Shown here: in pieces, positions 15,342 through 24,644 of the stretch
Position numbering within the stretch: position 1 is the stretch's first letter
How the letters are laid out: each line of letters opens with the position of its first letter
Assembly (NCBI GenBank): GCA_026399075.1
Contig: JAPLRR010000030.1
Coordinates: 1 to 64,000 of the forward strand
Direction of reading: 5' to 3'
Source: Methylococcales bacterium
Lineage (GTDB): Bacteria > Pseudomonadota > Gammaproteobacteria > Methylococcales > Methylomonadaceae
Length of the DNA stretch: 64,000 nt
Translations under genes and position numbers: made by a program
Notes under the pieces: generated by a model
What the model saw: the letters and a program-made list of their open reading frames with translations, nothing else
What the model was told of the DNA's origin: nothing
Database searches by the model: none

Positions 15342-15662
15342 TTAGGCAATAGCGTCAAGCCCGTTTTTGGCGACTAGGGATAGGAGCTTTAAGGAAGCCC
15401 CTTGCGGGCGTTTCTGGCCTCGCTCCCATTGGCTCACGAGGCCAGTAGAGACATTCAAGTGCCGTGCAAAGACGGCTTGGCTTGCCCGTTCATGTTGCCG
15501 TATGGCGAGGATGTCTTCTGGCTGTAGGGGCTGGACTGGCGTTAGGCACAGGTCGTCAAATTGGCGCAGGGTGATTTTGTCCATCACCCCTGCTTCCTGC
15601 AAGCCTTCGGCGGTTTCATGCACGGAGGCCAGCAAACGGCTACGGTATTGTTTTTTCATCAC
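15342..15662 (-). CDS. HTH (XRE) antitoxin, HigA/NadS-like
   Basis: A 106-residue XRE-family regulator. The helix-turn-helix ASQAVFARHLNVSTGLVSQWERGQKRPQG is complete, with LKLLSLVAKNG following as the last helix. Proteins of this type are antitoxins of HigB-like toxins and repress their own operon. The start overlaps the end of a truncated toxin frame, the toxin-first order of higBA. ATG codons at 15662 and 15659 are both possible. The partner toxin is broken by an IS3 remnant, so this is a surviving antitoxin. Confidence 0.8.
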   Translation of the reverse strand: MMKKQYRSRLLASVHETAEGLQEAGVMDKITLRQFDDLCLTPVQPLQPEDILAIRQHERASQAVFARHLNVSTGLVSQWERGQKRPQGASLKLLSLVAKNGLDAIA

Positions 15663-15800
15663 AGATTACCTCAATCAAAGTCTTGTTTTCTTGTGCGTTG
15701 CATAGTGCAGCAGCATCATACTTCAGCATGTTCGCCGCCAATTTACGCAAGGCCGCCAGTTCATCAGCGTCTATGTTGTCCTTCATTCTTGGCAAAGTAA
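15640..15800 (-). pseudogene. HigB/RelE-like toxin, C-terminal remnant
   Basis: The frame encodes KDNIDADELAALRKLAANML ending LIEVICDE, the C-terminal region of HigB-type toxins (the NIxxDELAALKKLA block). Just upstream, YFAKNE is readable one base out of frame, so there is also a single-base deletion near 15782. Everything earlier is replaced by the end of an IS3-family element. The toxin is dead. Confidence 0.7.
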
Positions 15801-16035
15801 AGTGGACCCCATTGCCCAGACAATTTATCATCGAGTTTAAGAGGGTGTTGTCTCTGTTACAGCTGACTGGCGCTGTCCCAATTCTATGGCCCGAACCTTT
15901 TCTTCCCCCGCGCCACTGAATTTGTCCACAACCATCGCGCCCTCGCCCGTCGCCGTGCGGTACACCTCGTCCGGTGTCATATAGCCAAGTGACGGGGGCG
16001 GTCTTTCCCCGTTATAAAACAAGAAGTAGTTAGGT
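15801..16035 (-). mobile_element. IS3-family transposase C-terminal remnant
   Basis: The minus strand encodes FYNGERPPPSLGYMTPDEVY, the conserved end of IS3-family OrfB integrases (YNxxRPHxSLGYxTPxEVY). It is followed by a short tail and a presumed element end containing TGGACCCCATT. Only the last 60 or so codons remain. It abuts the HigB-like remnant directly, so the insertion probably destroyed that toxin gene. Confidence 0.7.
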
Positions 16036-16041
16036 GGGTAA

Positions 16042-16395
16042 TTACCTAATTAACAAGCGTACTTGTTCATGAAGTTCAGGTAGATCTTGGTGTATGGTTC
16101 GCCAGACAATTTCTAAATCAATTTTAAAATACCCATGAGCCAGCGCATTACGCATTTCGTAGGCAAAGTTGAATTTAATTTCAGGGTGTTGTTGGACAAA
16201 CTCGGTGTGATAGCGTTTGATATTATTAGCCGCTTCACCAATGATTTCAAAATTACGAATCACCGCATCTTGCGTTTTTTCATCCTGCAAAAAAGCGACT
16301 TCATCAGTATCTTCTATGTAGCGGTGTATGCGTTCAATGGCTTGTAGTATATGACCCAGATAATCTGGTAAGCGCAAAACATCTGATTTACTCAT
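16042..16395 (-). CDS. hepT: HepT-family toxin (DUF86 ribonuclease)
   Basis: A 117-residue all-helical HEPN protein of the HepT type. It has the catalytic RX4HXY motif as RNALAHGY near residue 90, with upstream AVIRNFEIIGEAANNI typical of the family. HepT cleaves RNA, and its partner MntA silences it by transferring AMP to the tyrosine of that motif. It overlaps the nucleotidyltransferase gene by 4 bases (ATGA), so the pair is translationally coupled. This module appears intact. Confidence 0.9.
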   Translation of the reverse strand: MSKSDVLRLPDYLGHILQAIERIHRYIEDTDEVAFLQDEKTQDAVIRNFEIIGEAANNIKRYHTEFVQQHPEIKFNFAYEMRNALAHGYFKIDLEIVWRTIHQDLPELHEQVRLLIR

Positions 16396-16682
16396 ATGGG
16401 TACTGCCTCGGTAAGGACAATGTTTCTAAAATGGTCGGGAAGTGCTTTAGGTGTCAAAACATCGACTGATATGCCTAACAATTCTTTCAATTCATAACGA
16501 ATTGCACCAATATCCATTAGCGTGGTTTCAGAGGTTGGTTCAACCAATAAATCCAAATCGCTGTCTTCGGTGTCATCACCGTGTAGCACTGAACCGAACA
16601 CGCGCACATTTTTAACACGATGACGTAAGGCGATTTCACGGATGCTATCGCGGTGAATTTCTAAGGCTAAGGAAGGACGCAT
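16392..16682 (-). CDS. mntA: MntA-type minimal nucleotidyltransferase antitoxin
   Basis: A 96-residue minimal nucleotidyltransferase. The catalytic motif GS-X10-DXD is complete: VFGSVLHGDDTEDSDLDLLV, positions about 31-50. Such proteins neutralise HepT by AMPylating its active-site tyrosine. It lies upstream of hepT with a 4-base overlap, the standard mntA-hepT order. The 320 bases upstream (16683-17000) show a GGGTGG/CCACCC repeat but no supported gene. Confidence 0.9.
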   Translation of the reverse strand: MRPSLALEIHRDSIREIALRHRVKNVRVFGSVLHGDDTEDSDLDLLVEPTSETTLMDIGAIRYELKELLGISVDVLTPKALPDHFRNIVLTEAVPI

Positions 16683-17000
16683 AATGTCACCGCAACAAGC
16701 ACATTGCCAACAGCACCACCGCTAATACCGTGCCATGAAAAGACAGCAAAGTTTCTGGAAACAGCACTTTCCAGTGTTTTGTCTGTGGTAAGTTTGTATA
16801 GGGGGTAGTGTCCATAGAAAAATCTTCGACTGTAGAATCAACAACCCGCACAGCGTTGTAAAGCGCGCGGAATAAATTTCTTTTCTAAGATAAAAAACGC
16901 GTAAGGCGCATGAATGTAGGGTGGATTCGCCGACAGCCAAGCCACCCTAAGGGCTCAATATTCAGGATAGCAATTGATGCTGCCCATTGCGGTGCAAATT

Positions 17001-17960
17001 TTATAGCGCAGGTGTTTCGCCGTTGGGCAGTACAAACTTAATATCTAAAGTTCTTAAATAAGTCTGCAAGCCCGCATCTTGCATCGGTATCAAATGTGCG
17101 TCGCCAGAAGAGCCATTATAATGGGCGTGCCAATAACCTGATGGCGTGATAAAGGCCGAATAAGGTTTCCAATCGACCCGAACCGGATTTATTATCTCGC
17201 CTTGGTCAGAAATCTTGGTGCCAACCAGTGTATAACAGCCCGGCTCACAATCTAAAATCAAATCCAGCGCGACTGATTGGTGTCGGTGCGGTAATTGTAC
17301 CGCGCCTTTTGGCAGCACGCCCAGCATAACCCAAAGTGTATGAGTCACCGTTAAAGTCTGATCCATGGCTTTATTGGCAAGTAGCACACTAATACGGTTG
17401 CGGTTGATTGCCTCAGCCTCTTTCCGCACGTTTGCCAATTCCCGCAGGACTTCTTCGGAGGTATAAAGTGTCGGCTTGAAGCGTTGAATGTTAGCTTTAG
17501 CACCCAGGTAACGCAGGAGTGGTTCATCATGGACTAAGTAAAATGAAGCATCTGTGTCAGCCCAATGGCGTGTTTCTTCGCCCGTCGGCAACGCGATAAA
17601 ATCACCGGCTTGCCAAGGGATGTCTATGCCATCAAATTCAGTATGTCCTTTGCCCTGCATGACGTAAAACAGTTGCGATGTCGCATTAAACTGCGTGGCT
17701 AGTGTTTCCCCTGCGAGTATACGTACAAAATTAGCGCACAGGGCGGGGCTAGTCGCTGGCCCTACACAAGCCAATTGTTCGCTTACATCAAGCGGAATAA
17801 TGCGGGTGCCGCCTGTTTCATGCAGTTCCCTGCCGAATTCTGCAAACGGGATTTTAGGGATTGTTCCTGACCCAAGGGGATCCGCAGCTTGCGTATATTC
17901 ATAATAAAGGCCATTTTCAGTTAGGCCATCGAGACTGATTAGCTTATCCAACGCTGTCAT
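17001..17960 (-). CDS. Bicupin protein, gentisate dioxygenase-like
   Basis: A 319-residue protein with two cupin domains. The first (about residues 75-150) holds LFYVMQGKGHTEFDGIDIPWQAGDF and later RHWADTD. The second (about 205-290) holds PKGAVQLPHRHQSVALDLIL and GYWHAHYNG, with histidines that could bind iron. The layout matches gentisate 1,2-dioxygenase and related ring-cleavage cupins, but the substrate is not certain. The ATG at 17960 follows AGAGGTGG; a GTG three codons earlier is less likely. The gene stands alone among mobile remnants. Confidence 0.72.
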   Translation of the reverse strand: MTALDKLISLDGLTENGLYYEYTQAADPLGSGTIPKIPFAEFGRELHETGGTRIIPLDVSEQLACVGPATSPALCANFVRILAGETLATQFNATSQLFYVMQGKGHTEFDGIDIPWQAGDFIALPTGEETRHWADTDASFYLVHDEPLLRYLGAKANIQRFKPTLYTSEEVLRELANVRKEAEAINRNRISVLLANKAMDQTLTVTHTLWVMLGVLPKGAVQLPHRHQSVALDLILDCEPGCYTLVGTKISDQGEIINPVRVDWKPYSAFITPSGYWHAHYNGSSGDAHLIPMQDAGLQTYLRTLDIKFVLPNGETPAL

Positions 17961-17989
17961 TAAATCCACCTCTGGAACAAATGAATGAT

Positions 17990-18125
17990 TTTTCCGTTCC
18001 CAAGCTCTGTTTGGGAATGTCTACCCTCAAGCTCTGCTTGCTGGGTTTCATGGGCCTACTTTAGCATGTGGTGCTTAATAAATCAGCAAGCCCGTAGGCT
18101 AGGTAGAGCGATAGTAAAACCCAGC
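17990..18125. repeat. GTTCCCAAGCTCTG repeat region
   Basis: CGTTCCCAAGCTCTGTTTGG, AAGCTCTGCTTGCTGGGTTTC, AGCAAGCCCGTAGGCTAGG and TAGAGCG in sequence closely parallel bases 14836-14925. This marks a dispersed repeat. The remaining gap to 18353 holds a short decayed frame (QDSGYTLPKDETENKQVDRI) that I do not recognise. Confidence 0.55.
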
Positions 18126-18353
18126 AAAGCATTTACTCTAAATCAAGATGGGTCGCCCAAGATTCTGGTTACACATTACCCAAAGATGAAACGGAGAATA
18201 AGCAAGTAGACCGCATTTTGCGTAGCTTAAAGTGAACTACGATTTTGTTGAATCCGCATCGCCAAACTTATTAAATCACAAGGCATGTATGCGAATTTCC
18301 TGATTTTTGGATAAAATACCTACATCAAACTTTTGCTTAATGGGGAATGTTTT

Positions 18354-20657
18354 ATGAGTTTAACCAAAGAACTAGTATCGGTGACTAGCACTGGTACCTT
18401 GGGAAACGGAGCGAGTGGTAGCTACAACGGACACACGCTATTGGATAATGAAACCCATCTGGATATTTCTGCCAATGGTCGGTTTGTGGTTTTTGAGTCA
18501 CAAGCAAGTAATCTTGCCGCTGGCGTGACCGATAACAACAGCAAAAGCGATATTTTTATCAAAGACATGCAAACTGGCGAGCTAAAGTTGGTCAGCAGCA
18601 ATACCGATGGCAGTTTGTTAAGCACCAATAAAGATGCCCTTTCACCGGAGGTTTCCGACGATGGCCGCTATGTGGCTTTTCAAATTGGCGGCGTGATTTA
18701 TCAAAAAAACCTCTCCAGCGGTCTGCTTAGCAAAGTGTCCGTTAGTCATATCAATGCCGCCGACGGGATTGGCGCGCACCCCAGCATGAGCGCTGATGGC
18801 CGCTATGTCGTTTACGACAGCGGCAAAGACACCTATCAATACCCCAACACCACGATTATTGTCGATGGCACAACCCAGGTTTTCCTACGGGATATGCAAA
18901 ACTTGGGCAAATCGGTGATGCTTTCAAAAACGGCTACAGGAATTGAGGGTAATGCTGAAAGCAGTCAGGCGCATATCGCCGATAATGGCAAATTCGTGGT
19001 TTTTGAGAGCGTCGCAACGAATTTGTTTGCCAACGACAACAATGGCAAACGGGATATTTTGTTGAAAGACTTGACCAGCCAAGAAATTTCGGTAGTTAGC
19101 ACATCGAAGTCCGGGGTTTTAGCCAACGGGGTGAGCTATAACCCCATGCTTTCCGCCAATAACCGCTATGTGGTGTTTGAAAGCTACGCCACTAATTTGA
19201 TTGATGGTGTCAGCCTACAAAACGACAATAAAACCCAGCTTTATCGCAAGGATTTACAAACCGGCGAAGTCAAGCTGGTGTCGGTTAAGGCCGATAACCA
19301 AACCATCAATCTGGGCAATAGTTTTAAACCCGTCATTTCTGCTGACGGCAGATTTGTGGTTTTTTATGATGGCGCAGGTACTAACTTGTCCGAAACGCCA
19401 GGCATCACCACCTATCTTAAGGATATGCAAACAGGGGTATTGACTGAACTCGACCCCCGATATTCAAGCAGTCAAAATGCCCAAGTGCAGTTTACGGCTG
19501 AAGTTGACCAATATGCGTTTTCTGCTGATGGGCGCTATCTGGTGTTGGCCACCAAACAAGGCATAATCCTCAACACCCCTACAGGCGCCGATGCACAACT
19601 GAACGTGTTTCGCTACGACCTATCTTCTATTACTGGCAATAATGGCGGGGGCAATGGCGGTGCCAGCGCAGGTGATGATATCTTGGTCAGTGGCCCTAGC
19701 GCGGAAACCTTTGATGGTCTGGGTGGCGTTGACACCATCAGCTACAGCACGGTGACCAGTGCGGTGAAAGTCGATTTAAACACAGGCAATGCCAGCGGTG
19801 GCGGTGGCAAAGATAAGCTCAGCAATATCGAAAATATCACCGGGTCAAATTTTAATGATCAGCTCACGGGCAATAGCCAAAACAATCTACTGGATGGTGG
19901 TGTCGGTAAGGATACCCTCAAAGGCGCAGCGGGCAACGATACCCTGAAGGGTGGCGAGGGTAACGATGTTTTACAAGGAGATGCCGGCGAAGACATTTTG
20001 GACGGCGGAACTGGCATCGATAAAATGATCGGGGGTATGGACAGCGACACCTATTATGTCGATAGTACAAAAGACAGTGTGGTGGAAACGACATCAGGCG
20101 GTACGGCGGATACCGCCATCATTTCGGTGGACAACTACCTGGCTGCTGCAAATGTGGAAAATTTGACCATTGCCAGTGCTGCGGGTGCAATCGGCGTGAC
20201 GGGTAATAAAAGCAACAACACCCTGTTAGGAAATGCGGCTGCCAACCGCCTTGACGGGAAAGAAGGTGCGGATTTGCTGCATGGTGGCGGGGGCAATGAT
20301 ATTTTTGTGTTCAGCACAAAACTCGGTAGCCAAAATATCGACCGGATCGATGATTTTAGCCAAGGTGATTTACTTCAGCTGAGTAAGAAAATTTTCACCA
20401 AAGCCGTCGTAGATACTAGTGATCTGGTGTTGCTGGATGGCCGCAACCTTGATGGCAGTGACTTGGTGGTTGGCGCCACGCTGGCGGCCGCCAAAAGCCT
20501 TAGAGTGGGTGAACAAGCGAACGCCCACTTTCTTTTCGATAGCAGTCAGCAAACACTTTACTATGATGCCGACGGTAGTGGCGCTAAAGAAGCAGTACAA
20601 TTCGTCACTTTGGTCGGAGTGACGACACTAGAAGCCAATGAGTTGTTTATTTTTTGA
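18354..20657 (+). CDS. RTX calcium-binding protein with TolB-like propeller
   Basis: A 767-residue secreted-type protein. Residues about 30-420 repeat ISANGRFVVFESxASNL / SADGRYVVxxS units, the PD40/TolB-like beta-propeller. Residues about 440-660 carry RTX nonapeptides (GGxGxDxLxG, for example GAAGNDTLKGGEGNDVLQGD) that bind calcium. The C-terminal region resembles the uncleaved type I secretion signal of RTX proteins, and there is no N-terminal signal peptide. The ATG at 18354 is chosen with GGGGAA upstream. No HlyB/HlyD-type transporter is encoded in the window, so an exporter elsewhere is assumed. Confidence 0.85.
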   Translation: MSLTKELVSVTSTGTLGNGASGSYNGHTLLDNETHLDISANGRFVVFESQASNLAAGVTDNNSKSDIFIKDMQTGELKLVSSNTDGSLLSTNKDALSPEVSDDGRYVAFQIGGVIYQKNLSSGLLSKVSVSHINAADGIGAHPSMSADGRYVVYDSGKDTYQYPNTTIIVDGTTQVFLRDMQNLGKSVMLSKTATGIEGNAESSQAHIADNGKFVVFESVATNLFANDNNGKRDILLKDLTSQEISVVSTSKSGVLANGVSYNPMLSANNRYVVFESYATNLIDGVSLQNDNKTQLYRKDLQTGEVKLVSVKADNQTINLGNSFKPVISADGRFVVFYDGAGTNLSETPGITTYLKDMQTGVLTELDPRYSSSQNAQVQFTAEVDQYAFSADGRYLVLATKQGIILNTPTGADAQLNVFRYDLSSITGNNGGGNGGASAGDDILVSGPSAETFDGLGGVDTISYSTVTSAVKVDLNTGNASGGGGKDKLSNIENITGSNFNDQLTGNSQNNLLDGGVGKDTLKGAAGNDTLKGGEGNDVLQGDAGEDILDGGTGIDKMIGGMDSDTYYVDSTKDSVVETTSGGTADTAIISVDNYLAAANVENLTIASAAGAIGVTGNKSNNTLLGNAAANRLDGKEGADLLHGGGGNDIFVFSTKLGSQNIDRIDDFSQGDLLQLSKKIFTKAVVDTSDLVLLDGRNLDGSDLVVGATLAAAKSLRVGEQANAHFLFDSSQQTLYYDADGSGAKEAVQFVTLVGVTTLEANELFIF

Positions 20658-21476
20658 GGTTTTGCTGCTGATTAATAGGCCAAATGCCGCGATCATTTTT
20701 TCGTTTTCGGCTGATTGGAACGCGCCTGCCATACTGAATACGCCTAGAAAAAAACGATTATATTAAGCGCCATCGGGTTAAAAAGTCATGATCCCCATTC
20801 AGTAAAAAGCTTAACGGGCATAGTTTTAAAGACCGTCATTTTTCGGGACAATTCGGCAACGGCATCGTCCCTTGCTTCATTGCTCACTGACCGTTCGTAT
20901 TTGTGATCTTTGCCAACGGTTTATTTGTGGTTCAGCGCTTTTGTCCTGTTCAGGAACCGCCACTAAACACTCACGATTTCCGTCAGCAGGTTGTTGTTTT
21001 GGCCTAATTGCCAAAGCGTTTTTTCTGTTTTGGCTTCAGCCACCACGTCATATTAGGCAATGGCCTTGCGCAGGATTTCCACTTTAGTGGTGCAGCCTGA
21101 ATAGGCAAGTTGTTCTAGGCGCCCGTTAAGTTCTGGTGATTTTGTAGGTTCGCACAAGAACAAATCCTTAGGGCGTACTTTTGCTTGATAGCCGGGAACA
21201 GTTGCTCACTTTTTTGGGTTAATACACCCAAAAACCAAATCATCCGTTATCCCAAGCCGAGTCGGCTAGATTTTGCCCATAACGGGAACTGCTGGCTATT
21301 TTTTAATCAAGGGAAAACTGCCCGAAGTCTTGTTATAATAAACGATTAACTGAGCAGCCAACGATCTGGCTGATTATGCGGTGGCCCTAGAGCTTGCAAT
21401 GATCTGGAAAACAGAGGGCTATGCCGCTCACAATGCGTGATTTACAGGGCATGTTGTTTCCAATTAGGATGAAACC
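20658..21476. other. 818-bp region with decayed sequence
   Basis: No intact gene is seen. The only readable content is a broken ribbon-helix-helix frame on the minus strand at about 20963-21150. The remainder has short frames on both strands without recognisable products. Confidence 0.5.
20963..21150 (-). pseudogene. Decayed ribbon-helix-helix regulator
   Basis: The frame encodes LNGRLEQLAYSGCTTKVEIL followed by RKAIA, an in-frame TAA at about 21052, and then YDVVAEAKTEKTLWQLGQNNNLLTEIV. This matches small RHH proteins whose core reads RLEELAxxxGRSKxEVLRKAIALYDxxxEA and which end in TEIV. The stop falls where a codon for Leu or a similar residue would stand before YD. No partner gene is recognisable. 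Confidence 0.55.
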
Positions 21477-22520
21477 ATGAATTTTTTACCTGAACTATGG
21501 AATTACATAAGAAATATTTTTCTTGCTGTATTGTTTACCGCTATTGTGGCGGCAGGCGGCTGGGCAACCTATCTCTATGACAAATCAAAAAAACCCCAAA
21601 TAACCGACAAACAATTAATCGTTGAAGCAGATAATGCCTTAAATATCGGCCATTATCCCGATGCTAAACGGATTTTTGAAACTGAGCTAAAAGCCCACCC
21701 CCAAAACCAGCAAGCCGCATGGGGCTTGAAAATAGCCACGGTCAAGGAAACTTTGGGGCGTTCTGGGTATAAAGCGGCACTGGATGAGCTACAGCAACAA
21801 AATCCCAATGATGCCCATGTCAACCTGTTTTTGGGTGAATATTACGGGACAAATAACCAACCAGACATAGCGATCAATTATTTTGAACAAGCTGCCGCAC
21901 AAAATCCTAAATTGGCGGAAGCCCATATTGCCCTTGCGCTAGTTTATTTGCACAAAGGTAATTTTGAATCCGCTAAGGTTGAGTCCTTAAAAGCCGTCGA
22001 CATCATCCCCATCCCCAAATACCGGAACAATCTGGGGACTGTCTACTTTAAACAAAAGCATTATGAAGAGGCCATCAAGGAGTTTGGAAGAAACAAAGAG
22101 TATCCGCTATCCGCATTGGAAAGTGGCAAGATTTATTGGCGGCTGGAATACCTAAGCCAAGCATCAAGCTACCAAAAACAGGCGATAGAATGGTTGGAAG
22201 ATAAGGACATTATGGCCAAGCCGGATAACCAGGAACCTTGGTTTTTTGAGAACCAGCCTGGGAAGTTCATTAGGCTCATGAGCGTCGGCGAAAAAAAATG
22301 CTATGCTTATTATTCCTTATCGGTCAGCCTTTATTTACAAGGCGATATAGAAGGGGCCGATGTGGAAGTGCAGCGGTCAAAGTTCTTTAAGGTTACCTCC
22401 TTAAGGGACATACGGGCATTAGTCGCTGCCGATCTGGATGATTTGGTGTTGGCAAACCCTAGCTTTGCCGGGTCGGTTGCCTCCTATAAACAGCTATACC
22501 TAGGTGCGCAGTCAAAATAA
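21477..22520 (+). CDS. Membrane-anchored TPR protein
   Basis: A 347-residue protein with an N-terminal membrane helix (about residues 12-33) and tetratricopeptide repeats from about residue 40 to 225, for example AHVNLFLGEYYGTNNQPDIAINYFEQAAAQNP and AEAHIALALVYLHKGNFESAK. The orientation suggests a periplasmic TPR scaffold for protein-protein contacts. An AGGAT ribosome site precedes the ATG. A histidine kinase gene follows 84 bases downstream and may be cotranscribed. The specific role is unknown. Confidence 0.7.
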   Translation: MNFLPELWNYIRNIFLAVLFTAIVAAGGWATYLYDKSKKPQITDKQLIVEADNALNIGHYPDAKRIFETELKAHPQNQQAAWGLKIATVKETLGRSGYKAALDELQQQNPNDAHVNLFLGEYYGTNNQPDIAINYFEQAAAQNPKLAEAHIALALVYLHKGNFESAKVESLKAVDIIPIPKYRNNLGTVYFKQKHYEEAIKEFGRNKEYPLSALESGKIYWRLEYLSQASSYQKQAIEWLEDKDIMAKPDNQEPWFFENQPGKFIRLMSVGEKKCYAYYSLSVSLYLQGDIEGADVEVQRSKFFKVTSLRDIRALVAADLDDLVLANPSFAGSVASYKQLYLGAQSK

Positions 22521-22604
22521 TATCCTTAAGCTTAAGGCTTCAATGCTAGCCTCATGACTTATCGGGGCAACACGCTTCCTTTTCTAGCCCCAGAAACAAA
22601 TGCA

Positions 22605-24050
22605 ATGACCCCCCTTTTTTACCGACCTGCAAAACTTCGCGCCTTGTCATTTTTAGGCTTATTGCTATTGGCATTAGCCATCTTAGGCGGGATGATCTGG
22701 CGCAATCTGCATCATTTTGAAACCGTACTATCCTATGTGGATTATTCCCATCGGATTCAAAATGTATCGGTGGGGTTACAGCAATCTTTAATTGCCTATG
22801 TGACCGAAACCGTCCCCGATACCCAACCCGTGGTGTTGACCAAAACCCTAGGTGATATGCAGGCGCTGATGGCCGATAGCCGCTATTTGTCATCGTCCAC
22901 CCGAAAAAGCCTGGAAACCGTTAGCGATCTGTTGGTAAATGTCAATAAACTGGATAGGCCAGAAAAAAATGTGCGATTGATACAGGCCTTGAAAGTGATG
23001 AGCCAAACGTTGGATGAGGAAGGCTTGCGGCGGGAAACCTTGTTGGAGGAGATTAACTTTGACACCCAAACCGAACTGTATATCGCCTTAGTCACCTTTA
23101 CCCTAATTTTGCTGGGGGCGATGCTGTTTTTACACTACCGGATATTGCATCCGCTCAATGACCTCAGGCAATTGCTGGAGCGCCTGACCGAAGAAAACTA
23201 CACGCCTATCACCATAGACCACTTAGACCCTTTGCTATTTCCGGTGTTTAACAGCTATAACGAAATGGTCATCCATCTTGCCGAATTGGAGTCCGCCAAA
23301 TCGTTATATGCGCAATCCTTGCAACGGGAAGTCCGCTTAGCCACGCAAGCACTGCTAGAACAGCAAAATAGCTTGGCAAGGGCAGAGCGCTTGGCGGCGA
23401 TAGGCGAAGTGGCGGCGGAACTGGCCCACGAAATCCGCAATCCGCTGGCAGGCATCCAAATGGCGTTTAACAATTTACGCCGTGAAATTGATGACAAACA
23501 ACAATGCGAAAGGCTGGAGCTGATAGACAGCGAACTCAAGCGCTTGGCACGCTTGCTTAACGATATGCTGGATCAAAGCCGTCATACCCCAGAAACCGCC
23601 AGCGACTTTGATATGGTCACTATGCTGAGGGATCTGTTTGCCTTAACCCGCTACCAAATTGCCGAAGCCATCGAATTAAAGCTAGACGCACCGGGTGATT
23701 TGCCCGTGCATTTACCTGAGGGCGGCATACGCCAAGCGCTGTTAAATTTGGTGCTGAATGCGGCTGATGCGCTGGAAGGCGGATCAGGCCAGATTTGCAT
23801 CAGGGTGCGTGCAGAAGCCCAATACTTGCGGTTGGAAGTTTTTGATGATGGCACAGGTTTTTCCCAAGACTTGCTAAACTATGGGATACGGCCTTTTCGC
23901 ACCAGCCGTCAGCGTGGCACTGGTTTAGGTTTGGCGATGGTGCAGCGCTTTGTCAAAGACAGCGGCGGCATGGTTAAACTCAGCAACCAACTACCACACG
24001 GCGCTTGTGTGACGGTATTGTTGCCTAAAGAATGTGTACTTGAAACCTAA
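22605..24050 (+). CDS. Two-transmembrane sensor histidine kinase
   Basis: A 481-residue sensor kinase. TM1 (about residues 12-31) and TM2 (about 163-182) flank a helical sensor region. A HAMP-like linker follows, then a coiled coil. The H-box is GEVAAELAHEIRNPLAGI with the phospho-accepting histidine, the N-box LNLVLNAADAL, then DDGTGF and the GTGLGLAMV ATP-lid motifs. This is the HPK4-like subclass related to NtrB/ZraS. No response regulator gene is adjacent. The start could also be the ATG at 22554; neither has a strong ribosome site. Confidence 0.85.
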   Translation: MTPLFYRPAKLRALSFLGLLLLALAILGGMIWRNLHHFETVLSYVDYSHRIQNVSVGLQQSLIAYVTETVPDTQPVVLTKTLGDMQALMADSRYLSSSTRKSLETVSDLLVNVNKLDRPEKNVRLIQALKVMSQTLDEEGLRRETLLEEINFDTQTELYIALVTFTLILLGAMLFLHYRILHPLNDLRQLLERLTEENYTPITIDHLDPLLFPVFNSYNEMVIHLAELESAKSLYAQSLQREVRLATQALLEQQNSLARAERLAAIGEVAAELAHEIRNPLAGIQMAFNNLRREIDDKQQCERLELIDSELKRLARLLNDMLDQSRHTPETASDFDMVTMLRDLFALTRYQIAEAIELKLDAPGDLPVHLPEGGIRQALLNLVLNAADALEGGSGQICIRVRAEAQYLRLEVFDDGTGFSQDLLNYGIRPFRTSRQRGTGLGLAMVQRFVKDSGGMVKLSNQLPHGACVTVLLPKECVLET

Positions 24051-24063
24051 CAAAGCCTTAGTA

Positions 24064-24164
24064 TAGAGTACGAAGTTGGTAAGGCGACACAAGATTCCCT
24101 CTCCCTTTGGGAGAGGGTTAGGGTGAGGGTATTTCAAATGTCGCTTTACCAGCTTCGGCTCCTA
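24064..24164 (+). mobile_element. 101-bp miniature inverted-repeat element, copy A
   Basis: Identical over all 101 bases to the copy at 24735-24835 and flanked by TA on both sides (24062-24063 and 24165-24166). Terminal inverted repeats are TAGAGTACGAAG and TAGGAGCCGAAG. The CCCTCTCCCTTTGGGAGAGGG core could also fold as a hairpin at the end of the kinase transcript. Confidence 0.9.
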
Positions 24165-24288
24165 TAACATGGCCGTTTGGGTGCAAGTAGCAGCCGAACC
24201 AACGTCAAGCAACGTAAGCCCCCCTTATTTTGAAAATCGGGGGACTCTAAGTTACTTCCCTAAAGCTGACGGCATCACCGTAACATCC

Positions 24289-24600
24289 TTAATTTTTAAT
24301 GTTTTTATAGCTTTCTTCGCTTTCGCGCTGAATTTTTTGGCCTTCTTCAATTAGGCGGTTACCCTCATCAATTTGGTTTTGGCCTTGACGCACCAAGACA
24401 TTGCCACGATCCACCAATTGCTTGCCTTTTTTCCATCTATCGCCCAAGCTGGCAATACCTTGGCTTTCCCTAAGCATTTGCTCACCAGACAGGATGGGCG
24501 CTGGCCCAGAAACAGGCACAGGATCCGCCGCACAACCGCCAAGGAGCAACACGAGGCAAGCGCTGGACAGTTTTAACCGGATACTGAAATAATTTTTCAT
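24289..24600 (-). CDS. Small lipoprotein with helical repeats
   Basis: A 103-residue lipoprotein. The signal peptide ends in the lipobox LLGGC. After a proline-rich linker, the rest is strongly helical with a loose 7-8 residue repeat (KQLVDRGNVLVRQGQNQIDE, then GNRLIEEGQ), suggesting a coiled coil in the periplasm. The ATG at 24600 is preferred over an upstream TTG. It is not a recognised family. Neighbours are the two identical miniature elements. Confidence 0.65.
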   Translation of the reverse strand: MKNYFSIRLKLSSACLVLLLGGCAADPVPVSGPAPILSGEQMLRESQGIASLGDRWKKGKQLVDRGNVLVRQGQNQIDEGNRLIEEGQKIQRESEESYKNIKN

Positions 24601-24644
24601 AATCAATTACTCTTAATTTTGTGTAGGTATAAAGAACGTTAATT

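Noticed and set aside
16722-16940. Minus-strand 72-codon frame
   Set aside because: No ribosome site, no family and composition like non-coding sequence; part of a repeat-bearing gap.
17985-18209. Plus-strand 74-codon frame
   Set aside because: It runs through the GTTCCCAAGCTCTG repeat region and translates repeat sequence.
24169-24354. Plus-strand 61-codon frame after the first miniature element
   Set aside because: Overlaps the end of the lipoprotein gene on the other strand and has no support.
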